The translations under genes were made by a program, and so were the position numbers. Below are positions 1-7,538 of a DNA stretch of 64,000 nt, piece after piece (positions within the stretch are counted from its first letter, which is position 1; each line of letters starts with the position of its first letter). The DNA is from Sunxiuqinia elliptica (GTDB lineage: Bacteria > Bacteroidota > Bacteroidia > Bacteroidales > Prolixibacteraceae). The notes under the pieces were generated by a model. It was not told the DNA's origin. It worked only from the letters and a program-made list of their open reading frames with translations, and searched no databases. The stretch spans positions 1 to 64,000 of the forward strand of contig NZ_FONW01000011.1 of the NCBI RefSeq assembly GCF_900113005.1, read 5' to 3'.

Positions 1-2
1 GA

Positions 3-71
3 TACCCTAATACAAAACCAGATAAACATTTAAAAGAAATGTCTAATTTAGAGCTGTCTGAAAAGAGGTAA
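3..71 (+). CDS. 3' end of an unidentified gene (partial)
   Basis: An open frame enters from the left edge and ends at the TAA at 69-71. It gives 22 residues ending in NLELSEKR, a hydrophilic tail that looks like a normal protein C-terminus. No family can be named from so little. The stop codon lies inside the first copy of a 17-bp tandem repeat, so this terminus may itself have been changed by the duplication. It may also be a chance frame. Confidence 0.3.
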   Translation, partial: YPNTKPDKHLKEMSNLELSEKR

Positions 72-97
72 GGCTACAAAAGAGGTAAGGCTACAAA
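64..97 (+). repeat. 17-bp perfect tandem duplication
   Basis: The unit AGAGGTAAGGCTACAAA occurs twice back to back (64-80 and 81-97). It sits between the end of the partial gene and the GIY-YIG gene, where that gene's start codon would be expected. It looks like a recent slippage duplication. Confidence 0.85.
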
Positions 98-150
98 ACG
101 ATATCCTAAAATTAGATAATCTGAGCAACGTAAAAATTAGATTCAATATA

Positions 151-894
151 ATGTTTGGCGGAAATTGGAATCCAATTGAAATGTTTAAAAATAACGAAAT
201 GGACACTATTCTATGTGGACATTATTGGAATTACGCAAAAAAAAAATCATACAAAGACGGACAAATTACAGTTGGATTTATTCGCATAAGAAGCAATGAA
301 AACCTTTGGTTATTAATTCACATCGGGAAAATCACCAAAGACTTGAACATCCAAGAGGCAGTTGGTTACGAATATGAGACATTAACAGAATACGAAAAAT
401 ATTTTGGAAGAATAATTGTTAGATTCAAGAACAAATCTCAAAATATGGTACGTAAAGCAGAGTCAGTAATTGATGATTGTGAAATTGCACAAATTCTACC
501 AGATGTTTTTGATAATGACATTTTCCCTGGTTATGACAAAGTGAATATTTCTTGGAGTGAACTTTCAAGAGTTATTACAAAAGACACTTGGAAAACAGCG
601 TTAAGAAATCAAAAAGGGGTTTACTTAATAACAGACACCTCAAATGGAAAAATGTACGTGGGTTCTGCTTATGGAGATGAAATGATATTAAATCGATGGA
701 AATCATATGCAATAACAGGAAATGGAGGTAATAAAGAGCTTAAGAAATTAGAATTTGAGCATATAAAAAACAATTTTAGATATTCCATTTTAGACATATT
801 TAAATCAACGACAGACGACAAAACAATAACTGAAAGAGAAAGTTGGTGGAAAGAAACTTTATTGAGTCGAAAATTTGGATACAATGCAAATTGA
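151..894 (+). CDS. GIY-YIG nuclease-domain protein, start possibly damaged
   Basis: The C-terminal third carries a GIY-YIG-like core: KGVYLITD, then KMYVGSAYG, then RW, with an E in TERESWWKE as a possible metal ligand. The N-terminal ~140 residues are not recognised. The first ATG is at 151, but the frame is open from 52, and the stretch before the ATG (NDILKLDNLSNVKIRFN) reads like genuine coding sequence. No ATG, GTG or TTG is found there. The ancestral start may have been lost when the 17-bp repeat formed; if so the protein is N-terminally truncated, or starts at a rare codon. The gene is A+T rich compared with what follows, so it may have been acquired. Nuclease activity is inferred from the fold only. 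Confidence 0.7.
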   Translation: MFGGNWNPIEMFKNNEMDTILCGHYWNYAKKKSYKDGQITVGFIRIRSNENLWLLIHIGKITKDLNIQEAVGYEYETLTEYEKYFGRIIVRFKNKSQNMVRKAESVIDDCEIAQILPDVFDNDIFPGYDKVNISWSELSRVITKDTWKTALRNQKGVYLITDTSNGKMYVGSAYGDEMILNRWKSYAITGNGGNKELKKLEFEHIKNNFRYSILDIFKSTTDDKTITERESWWKETLLSRKFGYNAN

Positions 895-1055
895 ATAAAA
901 AAGTACGACAAGCCATCATAAAATAGCCCAATCTTTGCCGAGATTAAGAAATTAAGCTCCCGTGCGAAATGAGGTAAAAACAAGGAGGCGAATATACTAC
1001 ATACAAACCGACACTTCATATAGCAGAACCATTCCCTCCCAAATACCCCCTAAAC

Positions 1056-1817
1056 ATGAAAATTATTGATTTATCCAAGCCGATTCAGTACAACGAGTCT
1101 GATCCGTGGTTTATGAAAGTAAAAATAAAGCATAAGCCACATCAAAAAGCCAAGTGGTTGCTTCGAATGTTGGGACTTCCTTTGCGACTATTTCCCAAAG
1201 GGTTTATCGGTTGGGCTGACGATACCATTCAAAAAATGGGCGTTCATTCGACCACTCATATCGATGCCCCCTGGCATTACTCCCCGACTGTTAAAGGAGA
1301 GAAAGCCAAAACCATTGACGAGATTCCTCTGGAATGGTGCTATGGCGATGGCCTTGTGATTGACATGAAGCACAAAGCCGACTTTGATCCAATTACGGTG
1401 GAAGACATTCAAGCTTTTCTGGAAACCAATGACCTGCAGTTAAAAGCGGGAATGATTGTTCTTATTAAAACCGGAAGAGACAAGCTGAACGGAACCAAAG
1501 ATTTCCATAAAACCGGAACAGGCATGAGTGCCCAAGCTACCGAGTGGCTTATCGACCAAGGCATAAAAGTGATGGGCATTGACGCATGGGGCTGGGATTT
1601 ACCCTTGCCTTACATGATTCAAAAAGCCAAAGAAACCAACGATCCAAACTTTTTTTGGGAAGCTCATTTGGTGGGTGCCAACAAAGAATATTGCCACATG
1701 GAGCAACTGGTTAACTTGGATCAACTTCCTTACCAAGGATTTAAACTGGCTGTTTTTCCCTTGAAAATAGTTGGTGCTTCCGCTGCCCCGGCAAGAGTTG
1801 TTGCGATGATTGAATAA
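1056..1817 (+). CDS. cyclase-family (kynurenine formamidase-like) metal hydrolase
   Basis: This 253-aa protein matches the cyclase/KynB-like hydrolase family. It has the family metal-binding signature as HSTTHIDAPWH, with His64, His68, Asp70 and His74 as expected ligands. The start MKIIDLSKPI fits the usual family N-terminus. Members hydrolyse amides or lactones (formylkynurenine, isatin and others); the substrate here cannot be read from sequence. There is no signal peptide, so it is cytoplasmic. It stands alone, with no kynurenine-pathway neighbour, so a KynB role is not supported by context. Confidence 0.85.
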   Translation: MKIIDLSKPIQYNESDPWFMKVKIKHKPHQKAKWLLRMLGLPLRLFPKGFIGWADDTIQKMGVHSTTHIDAPWHYSPTVKGEKAKTIDEIPLEWCYGDGLVIDMKHKADFDPITVEDIQAFLETNDLQLKAGMIVLIKTGRDKLNGTKDFHKTGTGMSAQATEWLIDQGIKVMGIDAWGWDLPLPYMIQKAKETNDPNFFWEAHLVGANKEYCHMEQLVNLDQLPYQGFKLAVFPLKIVGASAAPARVVAMIE

Positions 1818-1894
1818 TCCTGCCTGTGGCTTAGCAAGCCTTTAAACCATCAACACAAGGCGTTCTCAAAAAAAGGGAACAATAAAGGCAGCCA

Positions 1895-1925
1895 CTCAAC
1901 GGGTGCCTGTGAGTCATCCGTTGAG
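1895..1925. repeat. short inverted repeat (possible hairpin)
   Basis: CTCAACGG (1895-1902) and CCGTTGAG (1918-1925) are perfect 8-bp arms around a 15-nt loop, in the spacer after the cyclase gene. No T-run follows, so it is not a classical intrinsic terminator, though it may protect or end the cyclase transcript. Confidence 0.4.
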
Positions 1926-2031
1926 CATGAAACATCACATGTATTGCATTCAATAATATTTTTTAATATCTTTTTTGTTAAAACAAAAAGAGGACTGGCT
2001 GCTTTATTTAATCAACCTTCAACCACTGCTT

Positions 2032-3303
2032 ATGAAACGTAAAAAGAAAAAAAAGGGTATTCAGAATAAGCACGAGCTACGCCACCGCCAAAACGAGTTT
2101 TTTAAAAAGCTGAAACATACCATGGCTATCTTGGGGGATGATTCAGCCTTTGATTTGCTTGACAAAAAAAGACGTCTGATGATTTATTGCACCCGCATTC
2201 GCCCTTTTAAGGTTATTAACCCAGCCGAAGGTAAGCGGGCATCAAAAGCAGCCTTGCAGATGCTGAATGACAACTTAACCCAATTACTACAGCACACTTG
2301 GGTCGAGTTAAACAGTCAACAGATACGAATAAACCTATACGATTTTTCGATTTATGCCGAGACCCTGTTTCTTTTTTGGGATAATGTGGTAAACGAAGAA
2401 CCCGATATTGGAGAGAGGTTTCATGCCTGTTTTCCAATTTTCGAGAAAGACGAATTCAATGAGCAACGTTTAAAAATGCTTTGTATGGTTGAACGCCGCT
2501 TAGAGTTACTTAGCTGGCTATTTTCTGACTTCACAAGCAGTACAATTCGTTTTGCTAAGGAAAAGCTAAAAGAGAATCGTCCCCCCTTCGACCTATCTCC
2601 TTTCTTCAATAATTATATTGTAGAGCAGAAAAAGACCGAAACAGAATTGCTGGAAATTGACGGGCACCGGCGCACCATTTTCCGGGTATGTCTAAATGCG
2701 AAGCAAGCATTTATCCCTTTTACACTCACTCCCGAACAACTGGGGCTGCAAGGAATGATGCAAAAGCTTCCATTAAAAGTGTTTATTCAAAAGCATGTCA
2801 TCGTGCGTATGGAAGAACGGCTCGGAAAAACTTTCGTTCATTTAAGCTATTTGTATATTATCACGTCTCTTTTACAAGCACCTCTCCCGGCAGGTAAACC
2901 CAACAGCTTGCTGTTCCCAATGAATGAGGGCAACATACGCCTGGGATACCTGCAAGCCGATATCATTGGTGATAAACTAGTGGTTCGTACCTTCCTTTTT
3001 GTAACCAACAACGGAACACCCGAAGGGAAAAAACTTCAGAAACTAGCTGGTTTAGCCAAACTTGATAAAGCTTATTTGGGGATTGATCGTCTCAACACGT
3101 TTATTACATCCGATATTAAAGATCATCAGCAATTAAGAGCTCTTTTTAACCAAGCCGGATGTGGTGGATTGTTCCAACTAAATTATTCGTGGATGATTAA
3201 AGCGAATAAAAAACAAGGAGCTTGCGCCGATCGCCTGGCTTGTTACCTGGGCCTGCAGCAAGCTACAGGGAGGCAAACAGCAAACAAGCATGAAGCGGTC
3301 TGA
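2032..3303 (+). CDS. hypothetical protein, 423 aa
   Basis: I do not recognise this protein. The ATG at 2032 (MKRKKKKKG) is preferred over the TTG 57 nt upstream because it opens with a basic run typical of a soluble nucleic-acid-binding or chromosome-associated N-terminus. There is no signal peptide and no clear membrane segment. The middle is helix-rich and charged, and a later part contains FIQKHVIVRMEERLG. Cysteines cluster near the end (QAGCGGLF, QGACADRLACYLG). The last residues (HEAV) are encoded by the left arm of a palindromic element, so the C-terminus may have been replaced by an insertion. It has no operon partners. Confidence 0.6.
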   Translation: MKRKKKKKGIQNKHELRHRQNEFFKKLKHTMAILGDDSAFDLLDKKRRLMIYCTRIRPFKVINPAEGKRASKAALQMLNDNLTQLLQHTWVELNSQQIRINLYDFSIYAETLFLFWDNVVNEEPDIGERFHACFPIFEKDEFNEQRLKMLCMVERRLELLSWLFSDFTSSTIRFAKEKLKENRPPFDLSPFFNNYIVEQKKTETELLEIDGHRRTIFRVCLNAKQAFIPFTLTPEQLGLQGMMQKLPLKVFIQKHVIVRMEERLGKTFVHLSYLYIITSLLQAPLPAGKPNSLLFPMNEGNIRLGYLQADIIGDKLVVRTFLFVTNNGTPEGKKLQKLAGLAKLDKAYLGIDRLNTFITSDIKDHQQLRALFNQAGCGGLFQLNYSWMIKANKKQGACADRLACYLGLQQATGRQTANKHEAV

Positions 3304-3427
3304 AAAGTATCATTCTTCGTCATTGCGAAGGAGGAACGACTGAAGCAATCTTTTGAATAACAGATTGCTTCGTTTCACTCGCAATGACGGTTTTTCGTAC
3401 TCAAGGGACTTTTTAGACCGCTTCATG
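3289..3427. repeat. ~140-bp palindromic (MITE/REP-like) element
   Basis: Outer arms CATGAAGCGGTCTGAAAAGT (3289-3308) and its near-perfect complement (3408-3427, one mismatch) enclose a second, inner inverted repeat. That inner repeat runs from CGTCATTGCG (3318-3327) through GAAGCAATCT (3342-3351) to AGATTGCTTCG...CGCAATGACG (3362-3389). The inner CGTCATTGCGA...GAAGCAATCT sequence belongs to a type of dispersed repeat I know from many unrelated bacterial genomes. The left arm overlaps the end of the upstream ORF. The element separates two convergent genes and would fold into a long RNA hairpin. Confidence 0.75.
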
Positions 3428-3435
3428 GCAAGTAT

Positions 3436-3888
3436 TTAAACACTTACTTCCTCTGAAACCAAACTAAAGGTCAAAGGAGTAATATTGGCGAGGTTATCAT
3501 TAATTGGACAACGATCTTTGATTCGCTCAATCCATTGGCTTACTTGTTCGGGATCGGCATCCGTAATGGGCGAAAATTTGACATCAATTTGTTTAAATCC
3601 TGCCCGCTCGGCATCTGCTTGCCCCAACAAACGTTCCGGATTCAGGTTACCACTTACCTCAATTCCCAATTTCTCAACATGAATTCCCAATTCTTTGGCT
3701 GCAAGATGGGCAACAACATTGATACATCCTGCATAGCTGGCCAGGAGGTATTCAACGGGGTTTGCTCCAAGGTCATCTCCTCCAAGCGCCGGGGGTTCAT
3801 CAATTACAATCGAAAACTGCCGTGCACCGGCAACAAATCTCGCTCCTGTTTGAGCTTCACCTTCAATTTTAAAATTTAAATCTGCCAT
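3436..3888 (-). CDS. OsmC family protein
   Basis: This 150-aa OsmC/Ohr-superfamily protein has the two family cysteines, Cys55 (SYAGCINV) and Cys127 (KDRCPIND), which normally act as a peroxidatic/resolving or persulfide-reactive pair. Start MADLNFKIEG is chosen over an ATG 12 codons upstream, because that one lies inside a terminator hairpin. It is cytoplasmic. A Cys-rich leader ORF and an intrinsic terminator lie directly upstream, implying that expression rises when cysteine is scarce. This points to sulfur or thiol metabolism rather than general osmotic or peroxide stress; that functional reading is inference. Confidence 0.9.
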   Translation of the reverse strand: MADLNFKIEGEAQTGARFVAGARQFSIVIDEPPALGGDDLGANPVEYLLASYAGCINVVAHLAAKELGIHVEKLGIEVSGNLNPERLLGQADAERAGFKQIDVKFSPITDADPEQVSQWIERIKDRCPINDNLANITPLTFSLVSEEVSV

Positions 3889-3906
3889 TATTTTTGAATT
3901 TATAGT

Positions 3907-3940
3907 AAAAAAAAAGCCCTTCACAAAACTGTGAAGGGCT
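3907..3940 (-). terminator. attenuator terminator upstream of osmC
   Basis: On the minus strand, AGCCCTTCAC and GTGAAGGGCT form a perfect 10-bp stem around a 6-nt loop, followed by nine T (3915 down to 3907). It stands between the Cys-rich leader ORF (ends 3973) and the osmC start (3888). It therefore cannot be osmC's own terminator and is best read as an attenuator. Confidence 0.85.
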
Positions 3941-3972
3941 GAAACCTATTCTTATATTTAAGTATTCTAGAA

Positions 3973-4062
3973 TTATAGAAGCACAGCATCACCCTCCACA
4001 TGTTTGAAAAACATACAGCAACACATCGTTGTCATGTTGATGATGGAAAATGATAAATTCAT
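3973..4062 (-). CDS. cysteine-rich leader peptide of osmC
   Basis: A 29-codon ORF with three consecutive Cys codons (4023-4015) between Met codons: its centre reads NMTTMCCCMFFKHVEGD. The start is ATG at 4062, or the internal ATG at 4035, which would give 20 aa. It ends 32 nt before the attenuator terminator. The same layout, with the same 15-nt gap between the Cys run and the antiterminator, precedes cysK at 12092. The likely function is to sense charged tRNA-Cys by ribosome stalling; the peptide itself probably has no job. Confidence 0.7.
   Translation of the reverse strand: MNLSFSIINMTTMCCCMFFKHVEGDAVLL
3991..3999 (-). promoter_or_regulatory. candidate antiterminator segment of the osmC leader
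   Basis: GTGGAGGGT, covering the Val-Glu-Gly codons of the leader ORF, can pair over 9 bp (two of them G-U) with GCCCTTCAC, the left arm of the terminator at 3915-3940. It begins exactly 15 nt after the last Cys codon. A ribosome stalled at Cys would leave it free to block the terminator; one finishing at the stop codon would cover it. Confidence 0.65.
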
Positions 4063-4188
4063 TATTTCTTTTTGCGCTGTGCGATTAATAGCCTGCAATA
4101 ATACAACTTAAATAGCAAATTTGAAAATTCGTCCCTGCTCTCGTGCAAGACGTACTTGTCTCCGGATAAATCTGGATCCGCTCGCCTC

Positions 4189-5397
4189 TTAAAAATGATA
4201 ATCGCCCAATACAGTTCCGTCGTAACCAATCGCTTTTAGGTGTAAGGATTGATCGACTTTTTCCAGAATCATCACGGTGGCATTGTTGGCACTATAGCCC
4301 CCTCCAATCACCACGGGGTAATTATTGCCCAGACTTCCTGCTTCGTGGTAGGCATAGCTGTGGGTGTGCCCGTTAATGGCAACGGCAACCCGGCCTTTGT
4401 TTAAGGTTTCGCCCCACAGATCAGCACAGGGAAGGTAATATTTTTCATCCATGCCATACAAGGGAATGTGGTGAATCAACACCCGCTTAGCTGCTTTTTT
4501 GAAAGCCTTGCTTTTGGTTTCATCGCGGAGAAAATCCAGCTGGTCGTTTCGCAATTGCTCAAAACTGTTCAAGCCATAATAAACCGGATGCGAATCAGGC
4601 TTATCCTCTCCACAATCCAGCAAGACAAAACGGGTATTGCCCCAATTAAAGGCACCATAAGTTTTTCCGCCTACATAATCAAAAAGCTGGTTCAGCTCAA
4701 CCGAATAGGCTCCTCTTATCTCATGATTTCCGCGGATGTAAAACACCGGCTTCTCTTCGGCTTTCACCTGCTCATTCGAATAGCTCAAAAAGCTAAGCGC
4801 CTGGTCTTCGCTGCTTGGGTCGTCAATGCAATCGCCATTGTAGATAACAAAATCATAGTTCACCCCCTCTAGCTGAGTCATTAATTGCTGCAGGGTTTCC
4901 CGCTTCTGGTGCAAATCGTTAAAAATGATTGCGGTGAAATCAGCGCTTTTTGTGTCGGGCAGCGTAAACTCATAGACATCGCTGTATGCCACTTCGCCAA
5001 ACTCCTTTTTATACGCTCCATAAACCAAGACTTCCCTCGAACAAACCCGGTAATAATAAGATTGCCCCGGCTGAAGTCCGTCGAGCCGAACCTGATGCTG
5101 TTTTACATTGGCAACCACCTGCCCGGCAATCCGGGTTTCAGCTTTCGTCCCCAAGTTTTCATCCGTTCCAAATTCCACCCAGCCATGCGTTGGCACCTTG
5201 GTGAACCACGATATTGTTATTCCTCCGCCAATGGGATTTTGCAAGAAAGGCTTGGTTCGAAAAATGGACTCAGCCTCAAGCTGTGCTGTAGAATTTGCCT
5301 GCTCTGTATTAGTGGAACGCTCCAATCCAAAGGATACTTGAGCAACTAACAGCAATAAAAAAAACGGTAGTAAGTAGTGTTTCGATTTAATATTCAT
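4189..5397 (-). CDS. secreted metallophosphoesterase (purple acid phosphatase-like)
   Basis: The 402-aa protein begins with a signal peptide (hydrophobic LLPFFLLLLVAQVSFG). Residues ~45-150 resemble the fibronectin-III-like N-terminal domain of purple acid phosphatases (ISWFTKVPTHGWVEFG; YYYRVCS). The calcineurin-like catalytic domain follows, with the metal-ligand motifs in order: FNDLH, NGDCIDD, RGNHE, IHH and NGHTHSY. It is expected in the periplasm or outside the cell, hydrolysing phosphate esters; the substrate is unknown. It is a single-gene unit. Confidence 0.88.
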   Translation of the reverse strand: MNIKSKHYLLPFFLLLLVAQVSFGLERSTNTEQANSTAQLEAESIFRTKPFLQNPIGGGITISWFTKVPTHGWVEFGTDENLGTKAETRIAGQVVANVKQHQVRLDGLQPGQSYYYRVCSREVLVYGAYKKEFGEVAYSDVYEFTLPDTKSADFTAIIFNDLHQKRETLQQLMTQLEGVNYDFVIYNGDCIDDPSSEDQALSFLSYSNEQVKAEEKPVFYIRGNHEIRGAYSVELNQLFDYVGGKTYGAFNWGNTRFVLLDCGEDKPDSHPVYYGLNSFEQLRNDQLDFLRDETKSKAFKKAAKRVLIHHIPLYGMDEKYYLPCADLWGETLNKGRVAVAINGHTHSYAYHEAGSLGNNYPVVIGGGYSANNATVMILEKVDQSLHLKAIGYDGTVLGDYHF

Positions 5398-5635
5398 CAG
5401 TTTTAATTAAGTAGTGATTAATCAACGAATATAAAAAACCATCCGCTGCCCCTAAAATATTTGTTGAAAAAGGCTATCACGATCTTGTTAGCGTAATAGT
5501 TAAAACAAAGGATAGTAGTTATCCATTCAAGCAAATCCACCTTCGCGAAACAACAGTCAAACAGAAAAATGCTACTGTTATTTTACTGGCTCCATGATGT
5601 TTTGTATATTGAACATCGCTATTAACTCTTTTTAC

Positions 5636-6943
5636 ATGTATACCTCAACAAACTACTTACCCCTGTTATTCATTCTGCTACTGGCCTCTTGTCAAGAGGT
5701 TCCAACTAGCAAATTTCAGGAATCAACGCCTCAAGAAGCGGGATTTGATGAACAGCATCTATCGCAGATTGACAGCTTGGTTAGCCGTTATATGACTGAT
5801 CAACGACTTCCGGGAGGCGTATTTTTAGTAGCCCGGCACGGAAAAATAGCCTATCATAAAAGCTTTGGATATCACTCGCTCAACTTTTGGGAAGCCTATC
5901 AAAAAGACGACCTGTTTCGCATCGCATCGATGACCAAAGCGGTCACCACCGTGGCTATTATGCAGCTATACGAAAAAGGCTTATTGCGCTTGGATGATCC
6001 ACTCTCGGATTACCTTCCGGCTTATGCATCAACCGGTGTTTTGGATTCATTCAATCCCCAGGATTCAACGTTTACCACTATTCCTGCTGAGCGTGCCATC
6101 ACCATTCGGCATCTGCTCACCCACACATCCGGGATTGTTTACGGCGACTTTATGACGGGTCCCATTCGGGCGATCTATGAAAAGTTGGAGCTTCATGCCG
6201 TGGGGCTTTCCCATCCCAACTGGACCACCGAACAGTTTATCAATACGCTGGCCAAGGCACCTTTGCTCTTTCAGCCCGGCAGCCGTTATAACTATGGGCT
6301 GAATATGGATGTGCTGGGCCGGGTTGTTGAAGTGGCAAGTGGGCAAACGCTGGAAAATTATTTTAACGAGCACATTTTTGCTCCCCTAAACATGAAGGAC
6401 ACCTACTTTTACCTTCCAAAGGAGAAGCAACAACGACTCGTTCCAATTTATTCTCAAACAGACTCGGGCACCGTTATGCTGCAAACCGATCCCGTGGTTT
6501 ACACCATTGATTACCCCAAGCATCGGAACAACAGGCATTTTGCTGGTGGCGGCGGATTAACGTCGTCGGCTATGGACTATGCCCGGTTTTTGCAAGCGCT
6601 GCTGAATGGTGGAAGCCTGAATGGACAGCGAATTTTGGGACGCAAAACCATTGAGCTGATGACCTCTGATCAACTGGCTGGCTTAAATCAGGAGAAAAAA
6701 GGCTACAGTACAACACCCGGAAAAACCATGAGCCTCGGTTTTGGCTTATTGACAGAAGAAGCTGCCGGACTGGATGCCCATTCGCCTGGAACCTATTATT
6801 GGGGTGGCTACTTTAGCACCCAGTTTTTTATTGATCCAAAGGAAGATTTACTTTTTGTAGGAATGACTCAGGTAAGGCCTTTCCGCCATGGGAATTTCTA
6901 TGATCGGCTCACCGCAATTATCTATGGAGCAATCGAAGATTAA
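5636..6943 (+). CDS. serine hydrolase lipoprotein, class C beta-lactamase fold
   Basis: Start at 5636 (MYTSTNYLPL) gives a lipoprotein signal ending in LLASC, with Cys19 as the lipidation site. The family nucleophile motif is SMTK (Ser98, Lys101), with GSRYNYGLN as the second motif and HFAGGGGL as the third. This is the PF00144 family, whose members are esterases, D-amino-peptidases or transpeptidase relatives; true beta-lactamase activity is not implied. It is membrane-anchored and periplasm- or surface-facing. The longer start at 5594 would break the signal peptide and is disfavoured. Confidence 0.88.
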   Translation: MYTSTNYLPLLFILLLASCQEVPTSKFQESTPQEAGFDEQHLSQIDSLVSRYMTDQRLPGGVFLVARHGKIAYHKSFGYHSLNFWEAYQKDDLFRIASMTKAVTTVAIMQLYEKGLLRLDDPLSDYLPAYASTGVLDSFNPQDSTFTTIPAERAITIRHLLTHTSGIVYGDFMTGPIRAIYEKLELHAVGLSHPNWTTEQFINTLAKAPLLFQPGSRYNYGLNMDVLGRVVEVASGQTLENYFNEHIFAPLNMKDTYFYLPKEKQQRLVPIYSQTDSGTVMLQTDPVVYTIDYPKHRNNRHFAGGGGLTSSAMDYARFLQALLNGGSLNGQRILGRKTIELMTSDQLAGLNQEKKGYSTTPGKTMSLGFGLLTEEAAGLDAHSPGTYYWGGYFSTQFFIDPKEDLLFVGMTQVRPFRHGNFYDRLTAIIYGAIED

Positions 6944-7026
6944 TCAGAATTTAACCGTTTTTCCTGAACCTTAACTGTTAATTTTACGTTAACGGAATGT
7001 TAACACAAAAAACACGAATTGCTCTG

Positions 7027-7506
7027 ATGGAATCATTTACCTACATCTCTCCTATCGGCTTGCTTCAGTTCGATTGCTCTGAAGGTTATATCAACCAGAT
7101 TCACTTTGTTGAACATGAAACGAATACCGAACATTTTGATCCGGTTTTAAAAGAACAAATTGAAGAGCAGTTCGATGATTATTTTGCCGGAAGGTTGCAG
7201 CAGTTTCAGCTACCGCTTCGCCCGCATGGCACCGACTTTCAACAAAAGGTTTGGAAGCAGCTCAAACAAATTGATTACGGAACCCAAACAAGCTATTCGG
7301 AACTGGCCATTAGCCTGGGCGATAAAAACCTGGTTCGGGCTGTTGGTGGAGCCAATTCCAAAAATCCACTTCCAATTGTTATTCCCTGCCACCGGGTTGT
7401 AGGCGCTAACAACAAATTGGTTGGTTATGCCGGAGGATTGTGGCGCAAGAAATGGCTACTCCGCCATGAAATGGAATTCCGTTCCATCCCCGGACGTCTG
7501 TTTTAA
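7027..7506 (+). CDS. ogt: methylated-DNA-[protein]-cysteine S-methyltransferase
   Basis: Repairs O6-alkylguanine by transferring the alkyl group to its own cysteine, a one-use reaction. The active site is in IPCHRVVG (Cys121 from this start), preceded by the helix-turn-helix region (TSYSELAISLGDKNLVRAVG) and followed by GYAGGLWRKKWLLRHE. The start MESFTYISPIG matches the usual Ogt N-terminus; an ATG at 6997 would add ten residues. Length (159 aa) is normal for Ogt without an Ada domain. It stands alone, with a convergent hydE downstream. Confidence 0.92.
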   Translation: MESFTYISPIGLLQFDCSEGYINQIHFVEHETNTEHFDPVLKEQIEEQFDDYFAGRLQQFQLPLRPHGTDFQQKVWKQLKQIDYGTQTSYSELAISLGDKNLVRAVGGANSKNPLPIVIPCHRVVGANNKLVGYAGGLWRKKWLLRHEMEFRSIPGRLF

Positions 7507-7538
7507 AACAACGAATAACCAGAGGAACTTCAAGAAAC

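Noticed and set aside
4468-5349. Long plus-strand frames opposite the metallophosphatase
   Set aside because: Antisense shadows; the minus-strand gene has a signal peptide and all catalytic motifs.
5636-6943. Antibiotic-resistance beta-lactamase
   Set aside because: The class C-like fold with a lipobox and altered second and third motifs fits the broad PF00144 esterase/peptidase group; nothing points to drug resistance.
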